A program made the position numbers and the translations under genes. Positions 1 through 12,174 of a stretch of 64,000 nucleotides of DNA are shown piece after piece. Every line of letters begins with the position of its first letter. Position 1 is the first letter of the stretch. Source of the DNA: Flabesymbios commensalis (Eukaryota; Annelida; Polychaeta; Terebellida; Flabelligeridae); contig OZ024908.1 of NCBI GenBank assembly GCA_964017125.1, positions 78,262,844 to 78,326,843 on the forward strand. The letters are read 5' to 3'. The notes below the pieces were generated by a model, which did no database searches, was not told the DNA's origin, and worked only from the letters and a program-made list of their open reading frames with translations.

Positions 1-1260
1 TGAACAAATTTTAGTGCCACAGATTGATTATATATATATCAAATCTAAAAGTAGATGCCGCAGTATCACATCCACTTACGGCACGAAGAAGGAGTATCTG
101 CGAAGATATGTCTTCATATTTTCCAATGGTTGCTGGAATATATATACAGGTTCCACCGTATTAATAAGGGATTGCATTATCATTGGACAATTTTGATTCT
201 GGTTTGAGTGATGGCATACCAGGAGAGCAAAAATAGAACAATTTCGACGCGAAGCGTACTTAAAATTGATATCTTAATAAAGGCTGTGCTGAAATAGTAG
301 TGATGTTACTATTTCGGCACCACACCTTTCATTAAAACATCAGTGTCATCTGCAATCAAAGTTATTCTTGACTTATTGTGTCCTATGTACATGACCCGTT
401 GTGTCAAAATAACATCAGCTTCTTCATGTTTGGAAACGAAGTGCAAAAGCGGATGTTTTTACCCTTTAAAAATCAGAATTTCATCATAGTCTTCTGTGAC
501 TACAAGGTGGTGGTCAACTGTGTTGTGATTGAGCAAATGGCATTGAGATTTGGCCTGTCGCATATAATAACTTATTCAATTGTATTTTGTTATGCCTATA
601 TTTGAGCACTGAATCGCGTGGTGGAGTGCTCATTTTAGGCATGTCTAGGAAATTAACCCGCAGACATGCCCCGATGGTCGCAGTTTTGCAATGTAATTTC
701 ATACTGAAACACTGTGGCCTTTCGCACAATATATGAGAGTGACTCAATTAATCCCACGTCAGTGACCTGGTGTCAAAGATCAGTGCCTGCACTACTATAA
801 TACTTGAAGTTCTATCAGCAGTATGTAACTGCATGCGAAAGTTATTCTCCTCCTTGCATACATGTGTGTCATCTAGGGTGACACATAAGCCCCCCAGACA
901 TTGCTCGCAAAGTCATTCGTGAGTGTCTGTGCAACATTTCTATTATTGCTTGTTCGTTTTTTTTGGTATCAAATATTACCCCTTCTGGACCACGACCTTT
1001 TCTCATCCATATGATAAGGGATTCTTGCACAAACTAAGCGACACTTTATATTTTATTTCTACGTATTATGTCATACCTTGTCTTTAGTCATCTTTATCAA
1101 GGCTTATTGAGCTGTAATAAGTGTCTATATACATGATATAGCCACGTTTACATACAAAAGGAGTTGAGTAGCTTTGCTTCATTGAACCATAATATTTACA
1201 TTGCAGCAGATCGCATCCCTGTGGACTTTGGTTTTCAAGCCTATCCTTTTAGGGGATTGT
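1..1260. other. No recognised gene or repeat
   Basis: A+T-rich sequence without a convincing coding region on either strand. The open frames are under 80 codons and show no motif I recognise. Confidence 0.5.
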
Positions 1261-1272
1261 AACGTAATATTG

Positions 1273-1355
1273 GCCGTCTTTTTGGAGGTCTTCAATCTTT
1301 GGCCGTCCCATCCAAAGTTGCCCAAACAGGAAAACTGGCCGTCCAAAAAGACGGC
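1273..1355. repeat. Short inverted repeat around GGCCGTC
   Basis: A 14-bp perfect inverted pair, GCCGTCTTTTTGGA at 1273-1286 and its complement at 1342-1355, encloses about 55 bp that holds two further GGCCGTCC words. It lies just upstream of the 336-bp tandem repeat and may be its decayed edge. No function is implied. Confidence 0.5.
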
Positions 1356-1618
1356 TGGCTAGATGAGTCACTGCCCTGTGGTACACCCCATCAAGGAACT
1401 GCAAAGGAGAGGAGGATTACAAAAATACATCATGGCTGTCACATAAACTCAATTAATGTTTTGCAATTTGTGTCAAACATATTATGTAACCTGTTCCCTT
1501 TCATGGTATAAACTTTCATCCATCTGTTGCAAAGATTATTATTACAATAAAGTTATTGTGATTTAACATTACATTGTTATTGATGTTGCATAGGCTAAAC
1601 TATCTGAAGAATGAATGT

Positions 1619-2220
1619 AGGCGTCCATCTTCTATCTGTGAACTGTAATGACAAAAACAATGCTAGAAATGGACTGTTGTTGTGCATTACTATAAGAAAA
1701 GTGGTATTACTTGCTATTCTGAGTCAAATGGTTCAAAAGTTAGGTTTTATTATGCGGCAGCGGCCATCTTGGCAGCAATCTTGGTGGCCATCTTGGATTT
1801 CTCAGTTAGCTCAAAGATAGTCGCTTGCTATCCGCTGTGATATTTATTATGGAGGTCCTAATGATTCAAAATCCACCGTAATTCTTAATACAAACTATGT
1901 AAATAGCTTCTAAAAAGTGGTGTCACTTGACATTCTGTGAAATGACGGTCATTTTGGCGGCCATCTTGAATCTGTGCATTCCGATTACAAATTAAATGCC
2001 AGAAATGGCTTGCTAATGTGCATTACTATCAGAAAAGTGGTATTACATGATATTCTAAGACAAATAGTTCAAAAGTTAGGTTTTATCATATGGTTGTGGC
2101 CATCTTGGCGGCCATCTTGGCGGCCATCTTGGATTTCTCGGTTAACTCAGGAATTTTCGCTTGCTATCCGCCTGATTTTCATTAAATAGGTGCTAATGAT
2201 GCGAAATCCACCGTAAAAAA
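1619..2220 (+). repeat. Tandem repeat D: two ~336-bp units with GGCCATCTTGG motifs
   Basis: Two diverged direct copies start near 1619 and 1955. Matching landmarks are 336 bp apart: TGCTAGAAATGG at 1661 and TGCCAGAAATGG at 1997, followed in both by a GAAAAGTGGTATTAC-like phrase, a TTCAAAAGTTAGGTTTTAT-like phrase, serial GGCGGCCATCTTGG words and a closing CGAAATCCACCGTAA-like phrase. The 18-mer GAAAAGTGGTATTACATG at 2032-2049 recurs exactly in the right arm of element C at 58696-58713. I read this as a solitary arm of a related element. No inverted partner was found in the window. Confidence 0.75.
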
Positions 2221-2690
2221 AACTTTATCATTCCAAGCAGGGTATACCTGGATGGCACCCTGACTATTTCACTTATCTACTGAAGATCAACGATCAACGA
2301 TCAACAAATTTAACATGAACGTCAGCACAATGTTCGCATTTTAACACTGAGATGTGTGTGACCCAATTATAAAGTTATGTTGTTGTTGTGCGTCTTGAAA
2401 TAATTAAATATTGTATGTATATAGCTTTCATTGATTATTGTATTTATATAACTCTAATGTTCATTTCTGACGCTGTCAAAGGCGTGTCAGTCGTTCTGGT
2501 GATAGAATTAATACAAGTGTCGCATTGTTTTAATATCTAAACAAGCAGCTTTTAATCAAAAGGATTACATACCCAGCTAAAAAATAGTTGTCACGATATG
2601 TTTTCTGAATTTGACAATATGTAATAATGCCTCAATTGTCTTACATATTTCAACAACTTTTGTTAACAATTGGTACATTTTAAACAAAAA
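2221..2690. other. No recognised gene
   Basis: A+T-rich and unremarkable. It contains a short GATCAAC direct repeat near 2283-2305. Confidence 0.4.
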
Positions 2691-2699
2691 GGAGACCAA

Positions 2700-2825
2700 T
2701 TTCACCTGGTGCTCCACAAGCATCGGTCCTTGGACCACTTTTGTGCATTAATTATTTGTGTAATAATATACAAACTGTGATTTATTTATTTGCTGGTGGC
2801 TGTACATAATTTGAAGAAAAAGGAT
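2700..2825 (+). pseudogene. Short LINE reverse-transcriptase remnant
   Basis: The plus strand reads GAPQASVLGPLLCINYLCNN followed by YLFAGGCT. This matches the RT core '[17 protein letters not shown]...YADDT' of Jockey/CR1-group LINEs. The catalytic Asp-Asp of the YADD box reads Gly-Gly, so it could not be active. Only about 40 codons remain, with no tail or target duplication visible. Clade cannot be set from so little. Confidence 0.55.
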
Positions 2826-2829
2826 AAAA

Positions 2830-4990
2830 ACAAACGCAATTGAGATTTAAAATAATATCGAACTGTACAGAGGCTGGGTTTTTATTCATAATCCTAATGT
2901 CAGTGAAGTATATTTGTATTTCTTATTCTTTAGACATTGCATTTGTGCGAAACTGCATAATAAAAAGATACAGGCTTTAAACAATACTTTTAAATCATTA
3001 ATTGCACAGGTTGTGATTTCCCTTGGAGAATGTATCCGCTAGTAACCACTTCCACTTCATTGCTATTGACGATAATTAGAATAATTTCAATTTCTGGGTC
3101 AAACACGTCATGCAATTCAAAGTGTTTGCTTAATGCAAATAAGTATCTAATTCTTACCACTTTCATTCTCGGCAACGTGATCATATTATGGTTTGCAGAT
3201 ACCAATTTTTAGGTCAACAGCTTAACCATTACAACGCAGAAATATTTGTTTATACACCATGGAGACCAAAGGTTTCTTTTAATTCGAAATCTTCATAAAT
3301 ATCTTAGATAGCTCTGTCTGCTTCACTTATATAACTATGTTATGTCTACGGCCATTATGAATATTGTAATTATTTTCGTGCGGGGACCGTCTTTATACGT
3401 CAGAGTCTGAAAGGGTGAAGATGATATATCAAAATGGGCTTCATTACTTGGGATGTTATTAATATCCGCCATATACATAGCTTTTTTATCTGCTTAACCT
3501 TGGACATTGATGATAAATAAAGTAGCTTCGACTCAGAATGAATCAGAACCAGAGAAACAAAATCAATTAGTGCGTGTTGATTCATATTAGCTTTCAATTT
3601 CCTGTTGCTCACGTTGGGTTTTTTTAACGGAAGAAATAGACGTCGGTGCACTAGCTTTAATAAATTATTGGTATATTTATATAATATTTCTGTTTTGTTA
3701 ATATATAATCAATAAATTGATAAACAATTGTTGAGGATGAATTAAAACTATTGAATCGCTTTAAAAAAATAAATTTTAATAAAACTGACTAATTGTGTTT
3801 TTAAATATTTTTTGATTTATGATGTTGTGTGTGGCTATAAAGCCTTAACATCGGGGAAAATACTAAAATCACATTTATAAATGCCGACTAGAGATTAATT
3901 TCCGATTAGAACCATTTGGCCAATTTAAAAAAGTCAAATTAATGTGTAAGAAAAAAAAAATGTTTCTAACGACTGATTTAATCATAGACATAGAGGAGGA
4001 ATGAACCGTCGACTGGCGCGACATCGTCGGGAACATATGGCGCGCATGAGCGGCATGAAAAAGGGATGGTTGATTTCCGGTGTACCTTTCCTGCTGTCTA
4101 GTTATGTTTTTCATCGGCTCGATAGGCGAGTAATTTGGGCCATTTTGCCACTATAATTTAAATTTCTGGAACAAATGATTGTTCATATTATTTTAATTTT
4201 GTATGTTTATTCTAATTATACACATTAAAAACAATGACTGTCACCTCCTTCAACTTCGCTCTCCCCACGTTAACAGATACAGAAACCTGCTTTACACTGC
4301 CAGCATGTCAATACACTTTTATTCGGACGGATGTATAGACGTCAAATCATAGGTGTTTCTAGGTCACTGCGTTAATTGGACATGGTGTGTGATTACTATG
4401 TCTATGATCTATGACCACACATATGCAGTCACCTGTCGCACATTTTCTAGGGAGATTCATACTTCATGTGCTTTGGATGTTCTATTCTTGTTCTAATATT
4501 TAAATAATTTTGATAATGAAGCAGAAGGAAATATTATAATGTATTCATTTATTGAATACATTTGTTACATTGCAACATAATATTTATTAAAAAAAGCTAA
4601 TCTGTGTTGCGCACGATTACTTGTTTTAACATACACATTAACTAACACAATACACGTATTATATCACTAAGTAAAATTATTCAGCCTAAAATCAGGAAAT
4701 TGAAAACAAAACGATGAGCAATACATGAACATGACGCGAATCTACAAAATACTAGCATCATGCGGCTTGCAGCTGTCTCATCCGATTTTATTTGAGCTCA
4801 TTGAACATCCACTTAAGCTGGTTACCTCATTAAACGGTGAAAAAGAAGACATGCAAAATTGAATTATCTTGCCAAGATTCTGTTTTAATCAATCAGACAA
4901 ACTGACAAATTTATAATGGCTTCCATTGGATTGTGTTAAGAGGATTCATAAAGAAATGAAGAACTAGTTGCTCACCTAACACGAGACATT
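2830..4990. other. No recognised gene or repeat
   Basis: Low-complexity A+T-rich sequence with open frames up to about 80 codons on both strands. None carries a domain motif or a tidy splice context. Confidence 0.4.
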
Positions 4991-4994
4991 GACT

Positions 4995-5085
4995 TAGTGT
5001 TGGTGTATTGCTGACCCACCGTCTCCGACGCCGGCCCAACATTGCTCCAACATTGGTTCAGAATGGTGTGTCTGCTAGGTGGTGG
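4995..5085. repeat. Palindromic MITE, family P, copy 1
   Basis: Carries the family core ACCCACCGTCTCCGACGCCG, then GGCCCAACATT, and ends near TCTGCTAGGT, a decayed CTGGG terminus. See the best copy at 39655-39761. The 68-codon minus-strand frame that crosses it is probably chance. Confidence 0.55.
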
Positions 5086-5089
5086 TGGC

Positions 5090-5795
5090 TGAAAGTTTTG
5101 CTCACACCTGCACTGGCAGAAGAAACTTCCCATGGCATAATGATGAATAAATTGCAACAGAACTATTTTTCGGGCCAATTTATTTAGAAAACATTGTTGA
5201 GATTTACAAAAAAGTCAACAAAAATGTAAATGGTAGAACATGTTTTAAAAAAAATTGGATTGGCGATTTAGATTAATGCAAACCCCATATTTACATACAA
5301 AAATGCTAGACACAGATAGTGTCCTATAGCCACTATTGTGCCATAGTCGATGACTACATTGATATATTGACATAGTGAATTTATTTTTTTTCTCTTCGTG
5401 CATGTTAATACGAGATCTGCTTTTTGGTGATTTTTTTTGTCAATCTGGAGGCATATTTTATTGAATGACCTTATCATTGTTCTTGAAAACAAGTTACATT
5501 TCTGTTACAACACGAGGGTCATATGGGAGTCATGGTACATGCTAGCATCGTATTTAATCAGTTGGTAACAATTCAGTATTTCTTAAACAGCGATTTCACC
5601 TTCACCGTTATTACTACTACATAAACCAATGATTTTACTATAAAGATCAGTGTGATAATAGCAGACATTGTTACATAAACTGATAAACAGGGCACTATGA
5701 TTCTTCAATTGATGTTAACAAATTCAGTGGTATTGCAGCTCAAAAAACCATACAGGTGCAATAACTATGTTAAGACAATTCATCTCCTTGCATAT
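5090..5795. other. No recognised gene
   Basis: A+T-rich, with nothing identifiable apart from short homopolymer runs. Confidence 0.4.
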
Positions 5796-5800
5796 AAAAT

Positions 5801-5836
5801 GGTGTATCTACCACTTTACAAAGTGGCAGATGCACC
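5801..5836. repeat. Short hairpin, GTATCTACCACTTT type
   Basis: A 17-bp arm (GGTGTATCTACCACTTT) and its inverted partner match at 15 of 17 positions around a 2-base loop. The same arm sequence forms a second hairpin at 53003-53038, so this is a dispersed hairpin rather than a chance fold. Confidence 0.6.
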
Positions 5837-5965
5837 CTTTCATATCCAAAGAAACGAATAATTTTTCAAATATAACGCTTAAAAAATCATCCATTAATCA
5901 CACTTTCCAGTGTAACCATTAAAACGCCAGAGAAGACTTCATGATTACCTGTCAGTCTGTATACA

Positions 5966-7004
5966 GAGCAATGTGATGTTATCTCAAATTGAGCAATGTG
6001 ATGTTTTCTTATGGTAGTCTTAGCTATGGCTGTATACAGAGCAATGTGGGGCTATCTCATATTATATTAGTCTTAGCTATATAGCTGTATATAGATCAAT
6101 GTAGGGTTATCTTATGGTGGGCTTGGCTATAGCTGTATATAGATCAATGTAGGGTTATCTTATGGTAGGCTTAGTTATAGCTGTATATAGATCAAGGTAG
6201 GGTTATCTTATGGTAGGCTTAGCTATAGCTGTATATAGATCAATGTAGGGTTATCTTATGGTGGGCTTGGCTATAGCTGTATATAGATCAATGTAGGGTT
6301 ATCTTATGGTAGGCTTAGTAATAGCTGTATATAGATCAAGGTAGGGTTATCTTATGGTGGGCTTAGCTATAGCTGTATATAGATCAAGGTAGGGTTATCT
6401 TATGGTAGGCTTAGTTATAGCTGTATATAGATCAATGTAGGGTTATCTTATGGTAGGCTTAGCTATAGCTGTATATAGATCAATGTAGGGCTGTCTTATG
6501 GTAGGCTTAGCTATAGCTGTATATAGATCAAGGTAGGGTTATCTTATGGTAGGCTTAGCTATAGCTGTATATAGATCAATGTAGGGCTGTCTTATGGTGG
6601 GCTTAGCTATAGCTGTATACAAAACAATGTGAGGTTATCCCATATTAGTCTTAGCTATGGCTGTATACAGAGCAATGTGATGTTATCTCATAGTAGGCTC
6701 AGTTATGGCTGTATACAGAGCAATGTGAGGTTATCTCATGGTAGGCTCAGTTATGGATGTATACAGAGCAATGTGAGGTTATCTCATAGTAGGCTCAGTT
6801 ATGGATGTATACAGAGCAATGTGAGGTTATCTCATGGTAGGCTCAGTTATGGATATATGCAGAGCAATGTGAGGTTATCTCATAGTAGGCTCAGCTATAG
6901 CTGTATACAGAGTAATTGGATCTTATCTCATGGTAGGCTCAGTTATGGCTGTATACAGAGCAATGTGATGTTATCTCATATTAGGCTTAGGCTTAGGTTT
7001 CAGT
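5966..7004 (+). repeat. 48-bp satellite, first block
   Basis: About 21 head-to-tail units of 48 bp, typified by GCTATAGCTGTATATAGATC followed by AATGTAGGGTTATCTTATGG and TAGGCTTA. Two subtypes are grouped in space: roughly 6060-6610 uses 'GATCAATGTAGGGTTATCTT', and 6610 onward uses 'GAGCAATGTGATGTTATCTC'. Because 48 is divisible by three, a unit without a stop gives a long open frame (6629-7015, repeating about 16 residues such as LSHGRLSYGCIQSN). I treat that frame as a by-product of the repeat. Confidence 0.95.
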
Positions 7005-7262
7005 TTCAGCATTAAGTTGCACAGCGGAACTCAAGTCTCCGGGCATCTGGGCATGTCTGGGGGTAGATCCCCTAGACATGCCCAGAACCCCTTATCGGGC
7101 GAGCGAAAAAAACGCTCTCATTAACCCACTTTCACCCTCACAGCAACATCTGTACATCATCTTATCTCATCAATTGACTACAACGTTTTTATCGTATTGC
7201 AATGTCACTTAAAAGAACTTTTGTGCCGGAAAGTGACGTAAAGCAATGACTTACTACTACTA
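7005..7262 (+). repeat. Dispersed repeat E, copy 1, interrupting the satellite
   Basis: Non-satellite DNA splits the 48-bp array. It contains an inverted pair around GGGCATGTCTGGGGG / CCCCTAGACATGCCC, then CCCCTTATCGGGCGAG. Related copies lie at 16752-16930 (same strand) and 17565-17682 (opposite strand). The satellite resumes at AGGCTTAGCTATGGC, so E entered a pre-existing array. No coding capacity was seen. Confidence 0.7.
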
Positions 7263-7953
7263 CTTCTAGGCTTAGCTATGGCTGTATACAGAGCAATGTG
7301 TTGTTATATCATATTAGGATTAGCTAAGGTTGTATACAGAGTAATGTGATGTTATCTCATGGTAGGCTCATCAATGGCTGTATACAAAGCAATGTGATGT
7401 TATCTCATGGTAGGCTCATCTATGGCTGTATACAGAGTAATGTGATGTTATCTCATAGTAGGCTCAGCTATAGCTGTATACAGAGCAATGTGATGTTATC
7501 TCATGGTAGGCTCAGCTATGGCTGTATATAGAGCAATGTGATGTTATCTCATAGTAGGCTCTGCTATAGCTGTATACAGATCAATGTAGGGTTATCTCAC
7601 TGTAGGCTCAGCTACAGCTGTATACAGAGCAAGGTGGGGTTGTCTCATAGTAGGCTTAGTTAAGGGTGTATACAGAGCAATGTGATGTTATCTCATGGTA
7701 GGCTCAGCTATGGCTGTATACAGAGCAATGTGATGTTATCTCATGGTAGGCTCATCTATGGCTGTATACATAGCAATATAGGGTTATCTCATGGTAGGCT
7801 CAGCTATACCTACATACAGAGCAATGTGGGGCTGTATCATGGTAGGCCCAGCTATAGCTGTATACAGAGCAATGTGAGGTTATTTCATGGTAGGCTCAGT
7901 TATAGTTGTATACAGCGCAATGTTGGTTTATCTCATGGTAGACTTAGCACATC
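7263..7953 (+). repeat. 48-bp satellite, second block
   Basis: About 14 further units of the same 48-bp repeat, mostly of the 'GAGCAATGTGATG' subtype, with frames open across 7346-7531 and 7682-8071. The last units decay into a different repeat at about 7948. Confidence 0.95.
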
Positions 7954-8055
7954 CACATCAGGACAACAAATTGTGTTGACATGTTGCACATCCACATCAG
8001 TACAACACATCATGTTGACATCTTACACATCCAAATCAGGACAACACATCATGTT
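7948..8055 (+). repeat. 39-bp tandem repeat, three units
   Basis: ACATCCACATCAG words at 7949, 7988 and 8027 mark three units of 39 bp, each followed by ACAACA and a TGTTGACAT-like stretch. It abuts the 48-bp satellite directly. Confidence 0.8.
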
Positions 8056-8485
8056 CCGTATTGTATTTTAAAATATATATATTTTAATTGAAACATGGCT
8101 AGGCCTACAGGTTCCTTCATGCTGAGTTCAATTTTTTTTATTCAAAATCACCAATTAGCAAGTTACCGTTCTCGAAACTGTCACTGGTAGCGTGATTTTG
8201 CCTGCATGGGCTGGAGTACACTGCAACACGTAGTCTGATCAGAGACAGAACACTGAGAACGAGTGTAGGGCTGGGGTAGCCTAGCCTGACTACAAGGCTA
8301 AACCTCTGCTACTGGGCCTAGCCGGGTCCATGTCAAGACAACAGGCATACATGCACCAGTTACAACCCAAAGTGGTCTCAGAGCCCAACTGAACACCATC
8401 GGATCGGATGCTACGTGACTGACATGCTGTCACCAACGCCCCACCCACGAGACCGTAGGTCGACGCTAGGCTATCCTGTACTATG
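8056..8485. other. No recognised gene; locally GC-richer
   Basis: 8160-8460 is richer in G+C than its surroundings but has no coding frame or repeat partner that I could find. Confidence 0.4.
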
Positions 8486-8489
8486 ATTT

Positions 8490-10490
8490 CTTCTTATAGT
8501 TATATTTATAGTCATAGTTATAGTTATGGTGTATTTATAAAGCGCCAATTCTCAAATGACTCAAAGGCGCTCTTATGCAATCACAATCACAATTTTATAA
8601 CAAATGTTGGTAGGCTTTGTGGAACAAGTGCGTTTTTAGTTTTTTCCTGAATTCAGTGTAGTTGGGTATCATTCTGAGTCCTTCGGGGAGAGAGTTCCAC
8701 AGTTTTGGGACAGCTATTTTAAAAACCCGATTCCAAGATGTCGACTTGAATCGAGGTTGTTGCAGCAGGATGGCCCCTCTGCCCGAGCGGAGTTCCCTTT
8801 TTGATCTGTAACGATCCACCAGAGTACACAAGTAGCTAGGGGCCGTGCAGTGCACAGCCTGAAATGCAAGTGTTAGTACTTGATGCGCTGCGCTATAGGC
8901 AGCCAGTGAAGTTGCATCATAACATGGGGTACATGTCACTAACCAAGTGGCCGAATTTTGCACACGTTGCAACCTTGAAATGTGTCCTTGTGGGAGGCAT
9001 AGAAGCAGGGCATTACAATAATCCAGCCGAGACAAAACAAGAGCCTGTACAAGCAGCTGTTTAGCAGTCAGAGTAAGGCAGCGTCTGACAGGGCGAAAAA
9101 TAGCCTGACTGACATAATTTACTGATATGATCATTAAACGAAAATGACTGGTCAAAAATGACGCCGATATTGCAAGCTGAGGGGGCAGGTGGGACATTAG
9201 ATTCTCCGATGGTAATACTATTAACACTGACTTTGCTGGGAATGCAAATGGAAATGATCACAATGAACTCTGTTTTGCTGTCGTTCATCATCAGCCTATG
9301 TTGGATCATCCATATGCCCATCTCCTCAACACAGCCCTCTATTTTCTTCAGAGCCATTTTCTGATCATTGGTGTTGGTGACATTGAAATTTAAGTACACT
9401 TGTGTGTCATCTGCATACAGTTGGTAATCAATACCATGTCGTCTGCAGATGGCACCAGTAGGGCCCGTGTATAGTGTGAATAGGAAAGGACCTAACACTG
9501 AGCCCTGAGGTACACCAAATCATAGAGGTACAGAGCCAGTTTTGAAGAACCGATGTTTACTGTTTGATGACGCTCCTGCATGTAGGATGCGAACCATTTG
9601 AGAGCCGCTCCGTCAACACCTATGCCCTCGAGCCTCGCTAGTAGCAATTTGGGATCTACTGCGTCGAAGGTAGCCTAGAGGTCTAGCAATACCAACATGG
9701 TTCCCTTTCTCTCGTCAAGTGCAGTAAGAATATCATTGCTGACTCTCAGGCATGATGTTTCTGTGCTGTGTGATGGTCGATATACTGACTGATTCGGCTC
9801 ATTTTGGTTAGTTGATAAGAGAAAGTCAGACAACCTGGTAAGAACGACTCTCTCAAAGACCTTTGAAAGAAAAGGCAAATTGAAAACTGGTCTATAGTTT
9901 TTAAGAATATTTGGGTCCAGAGAAGGTTTTTTGATGAGTGGTGTAATTAAGGCCTGCTTAAACTTTGATGGTACTATCCCAGAAGATAACGAGCAATTGA
10001 TCAGCTTTGTAATAGCTGGTACTAACAGGTCTAGATGATCTTTCAGGAGCTGAGTGGGAAATGGGTCTAGACTGCATGACTTAGTCGGAGACTTCATGAT
10101 ATTCTTCCTAATCTCAGTCTCCGATGCTTCGTCAAACACATTAAACCGACTCAGATGTGTATGGTGTGAGGGAGGATCAGTGCCCTGAGTAGAGATAGTC
10201 ATCTGAGAGGCAGCCTGATCTAGCTTCGTTCTTATCAGCTGAATTTTGTTGTCGAAGTGAGTGCTGAATGCCTCAGCTATTTCATCAAGAGAGCCTAATT
10301 CTGGTAATTTTGATGATTTCTTACGCCCGATGAGGTCATACATTATGCGTATTAAAGACTTGGCATCTTTACCACAATCCGATAGTTTGGTGTGAAAGTG
10401 GTTGCTCTTTGCTGTATCTAACATATCACTGACAACTTTGCACTGTTTTTTAAAGTGGTCCAGGTCAGTTGATGCACATGTTTGACGTCA
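8490..10490 (-). mobile_element. CR1/L2-type LINE, 5'-truncated
   Basis: Minus-strand non-LTR retrotransposon. The RT N-terminal part (10424-9675) reads through NYRPVFNLPFLSKVFERVV and ends at MLVLLDL, where the next codon is a stop. The central part (9498-9061) has [12 protein letters not shown], an intact YADD catalytic box. The C-terminal part (9227-8595) has SRLDYCNALLLCLP and RLQRVQNSATWLV, hallmarks of the CR1/L2 group, and ends KTHLFHKAYQHLL. A short 3' UTR follows with GGCGCTTTATAAAT and a (TATAACTA)-like tail near 8490-8520. The endonuclease domain is missing. The frame is broken in at least two places, so the element is inactive. Confidence 0.9.
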
Positions 10491-10499
10491 CTTGACAAT

Positions 10500-10815
10500 C
10501 TAGGTCGAGAGTGTGTCATATTTTGCCGTCGATTGACAAGCCAATCACAGTAGTTGTAAGCAAAAGCAACATGGTGCAGCCCTCTGACTGGGCTTCTGAT
10601 TGCTTCACCTGTCGAGCTCTAAATTCTAATTTCAATCATTTGACATTAATATTTAGGCATTGTACCAGATTAGCCCCACCAGGATAGGAGACCTGGCCTG
10701 ACTGTCAGTGTCACTGATTGTGCTGCCTGACACCTACCCCACACTGTGACGTGTGACTGTGTGTGTGACGAACACTTGTGATCGTGTGTCTGTGACTGTC
10801 AGTGTCATCGCTGGA
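10500..10815. other. No recognised gene
   Basis: Flank of the LINE. The last part is rich in TGTGAC/CACTGTGAC words. Confidence 0.35.
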
Positions 10816-10819
10816 CTGC

Positions 10820-10940
10820 AGCATAAACGGGTCAGATAGGTAGCATATGCTCTTGCCACTGCCGGTCTCGATTGACAAAAACACGTCCCTCCTTCCGAAG
10901 ATACACCCCAGAGATATATGCCAAAACATCCTTGATTTGC
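10820..10940 (-). pseudogene. Possible RecQ-like helicase fragment (Walker A region)
   Basis: Minus strand reads GRRDVFLSIETGSGKSICYL, close to helicase motif I (G+DVFxSxxTGxGKSxCY) of RecQ-type ATP-dependent DNA helicases. About 40 codons are recognisable. Upstream sequence is only weakly helicase-like, and downstream reading runs into repeated CACTGTGAC sequence with no motif Ia or DEAH box. It could be one exon of a decayed gene, a helicase scrap from a mobile element, or chance. No splice context was confirmed. Confidence 0.4.
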
Positions 10941-10944
10941 GGAA

Positions 10945-12170
10945 ATCAAATCTAAACCGGCATGCCTGGCATTTTTGTTGTGATCACACTCTCACTGATT
11001 TAAATACAATGCCGCTGATTGACCGGTGTATTTCTCGACGGCATACCGATAGGGAGAGATTGCTTTGGTCACAGAATGGCTAACTGATTGTTAGAATTAT
11101 CACCCATACATGTCGCTCAAGTATTAGTATATAGTATCACTTTGATTGAAGAGGCTGCTCTTAATGTTGCGCTATATACATGATATATGATCTATTTGCG
11201 GGGCTATGACGGCATTGTGGAATATCCATGGGGCACGCTTTGAATCGTGGGCCTCTCGTGTCCAGTGTATAATGAACGGTGGACGATGCCTTTAAGCAAG
11301 GTCACACGATTAAAACATCCAGAAGAGAGAAACACGACAACGTGACAGGCGGTTGCATGACAAAGCACTGCATTCTACCAGTGAGTCACGTGCGGTCCTG
11401 TGGTAAATGAAGAAACATACAATGTTTTTAGTTTTGATCTGTAACCGCGGCTGGCAAGACACAATTGTTAATGCCATATCGAGGCGTTGCCCTTCATCGT
11501 ATTATCTGCTGACAGACGTTAATCACCGGCGTGCTGAATGTGGACACGAAAGAGTACAATTGACCACGTCTCAATACCAGCTGTGATGTCTACCATGTAC
11601 AATAGGTCAGTGCGAGATTTTGGTTTAACGTTAGGTCAGCGTAACAGACGAGGGGTCAACATTAAAGCAAGAGTGATTCCACCGCTGATCACAATGGACA
11701 CACAAAGTTGTTGCGACGTCGTGTAGCCATTGTGATATTTGCTGAGCAGCTCCTGGCCATCAAGTCCTCACGCATGTTTATCTTGTTCAGTTTTGAATTG
11801 TGAAACCCAAAATATGTTTTCCACTTTCCCATTCTGTGTCGATTATATATTTTACCTGACTATCAAATAATACAAATCATTGATAGTTTAATCTTGGCTC
11901 TACAATATAACCCTGTATACAATAAGTACTAAGAAATGTTTTGAGTAATATAGACATATAGGTTTAATATTTTACTAGATGGAATTTGGACAACCCGGGC
12001 AAAAATGGTTTAGCAGCCATTAAAAAAAACAGTTATGAATCAGAAAGCAAACAACCTTAATTAAGTTTTTTCTCGTTCTGATTAAATATTTACCCAAATA
12101 AAAATGTTCCAATGTTGTGTCAGATATAGGTCACATAAAATCCGGGATGGCACCAATTGTAATCGAATAA
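10945..12170. other. No recognised gene
   Basis: Moderate-complexity sequence with short open frames and no motifs. No repeat partner was found in the window. Confidence 0.4.
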
Positions 12171-12174
12171 ACTA

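Noticed and set aside
2990-3212. Overlapping ~70-codon frames on both strands
   Set aside because: No motif, no splice context and no repeat partner. Both strands being open suggests low stop density by chance.
5966-7953. CRISPR-like array
   Set aside because: The whole 48-bp unit repeats, with no unique spacers between short repeats, and the DNA is clearly eukaryotic.
6629-8071. Three repeat-protein-like frames in the 48-bp array
   Set aside because: The unit length is a multiple of three, so openness follows from the repeat. Neighbouring blocks of the same array are not open and there is no gene context.
8860-9364. Plus-strand frames opposite the CR1/L2-type LINE
   Set aside because: They are shadows of the minus-strand RT, which carries YADD and the other motifs.
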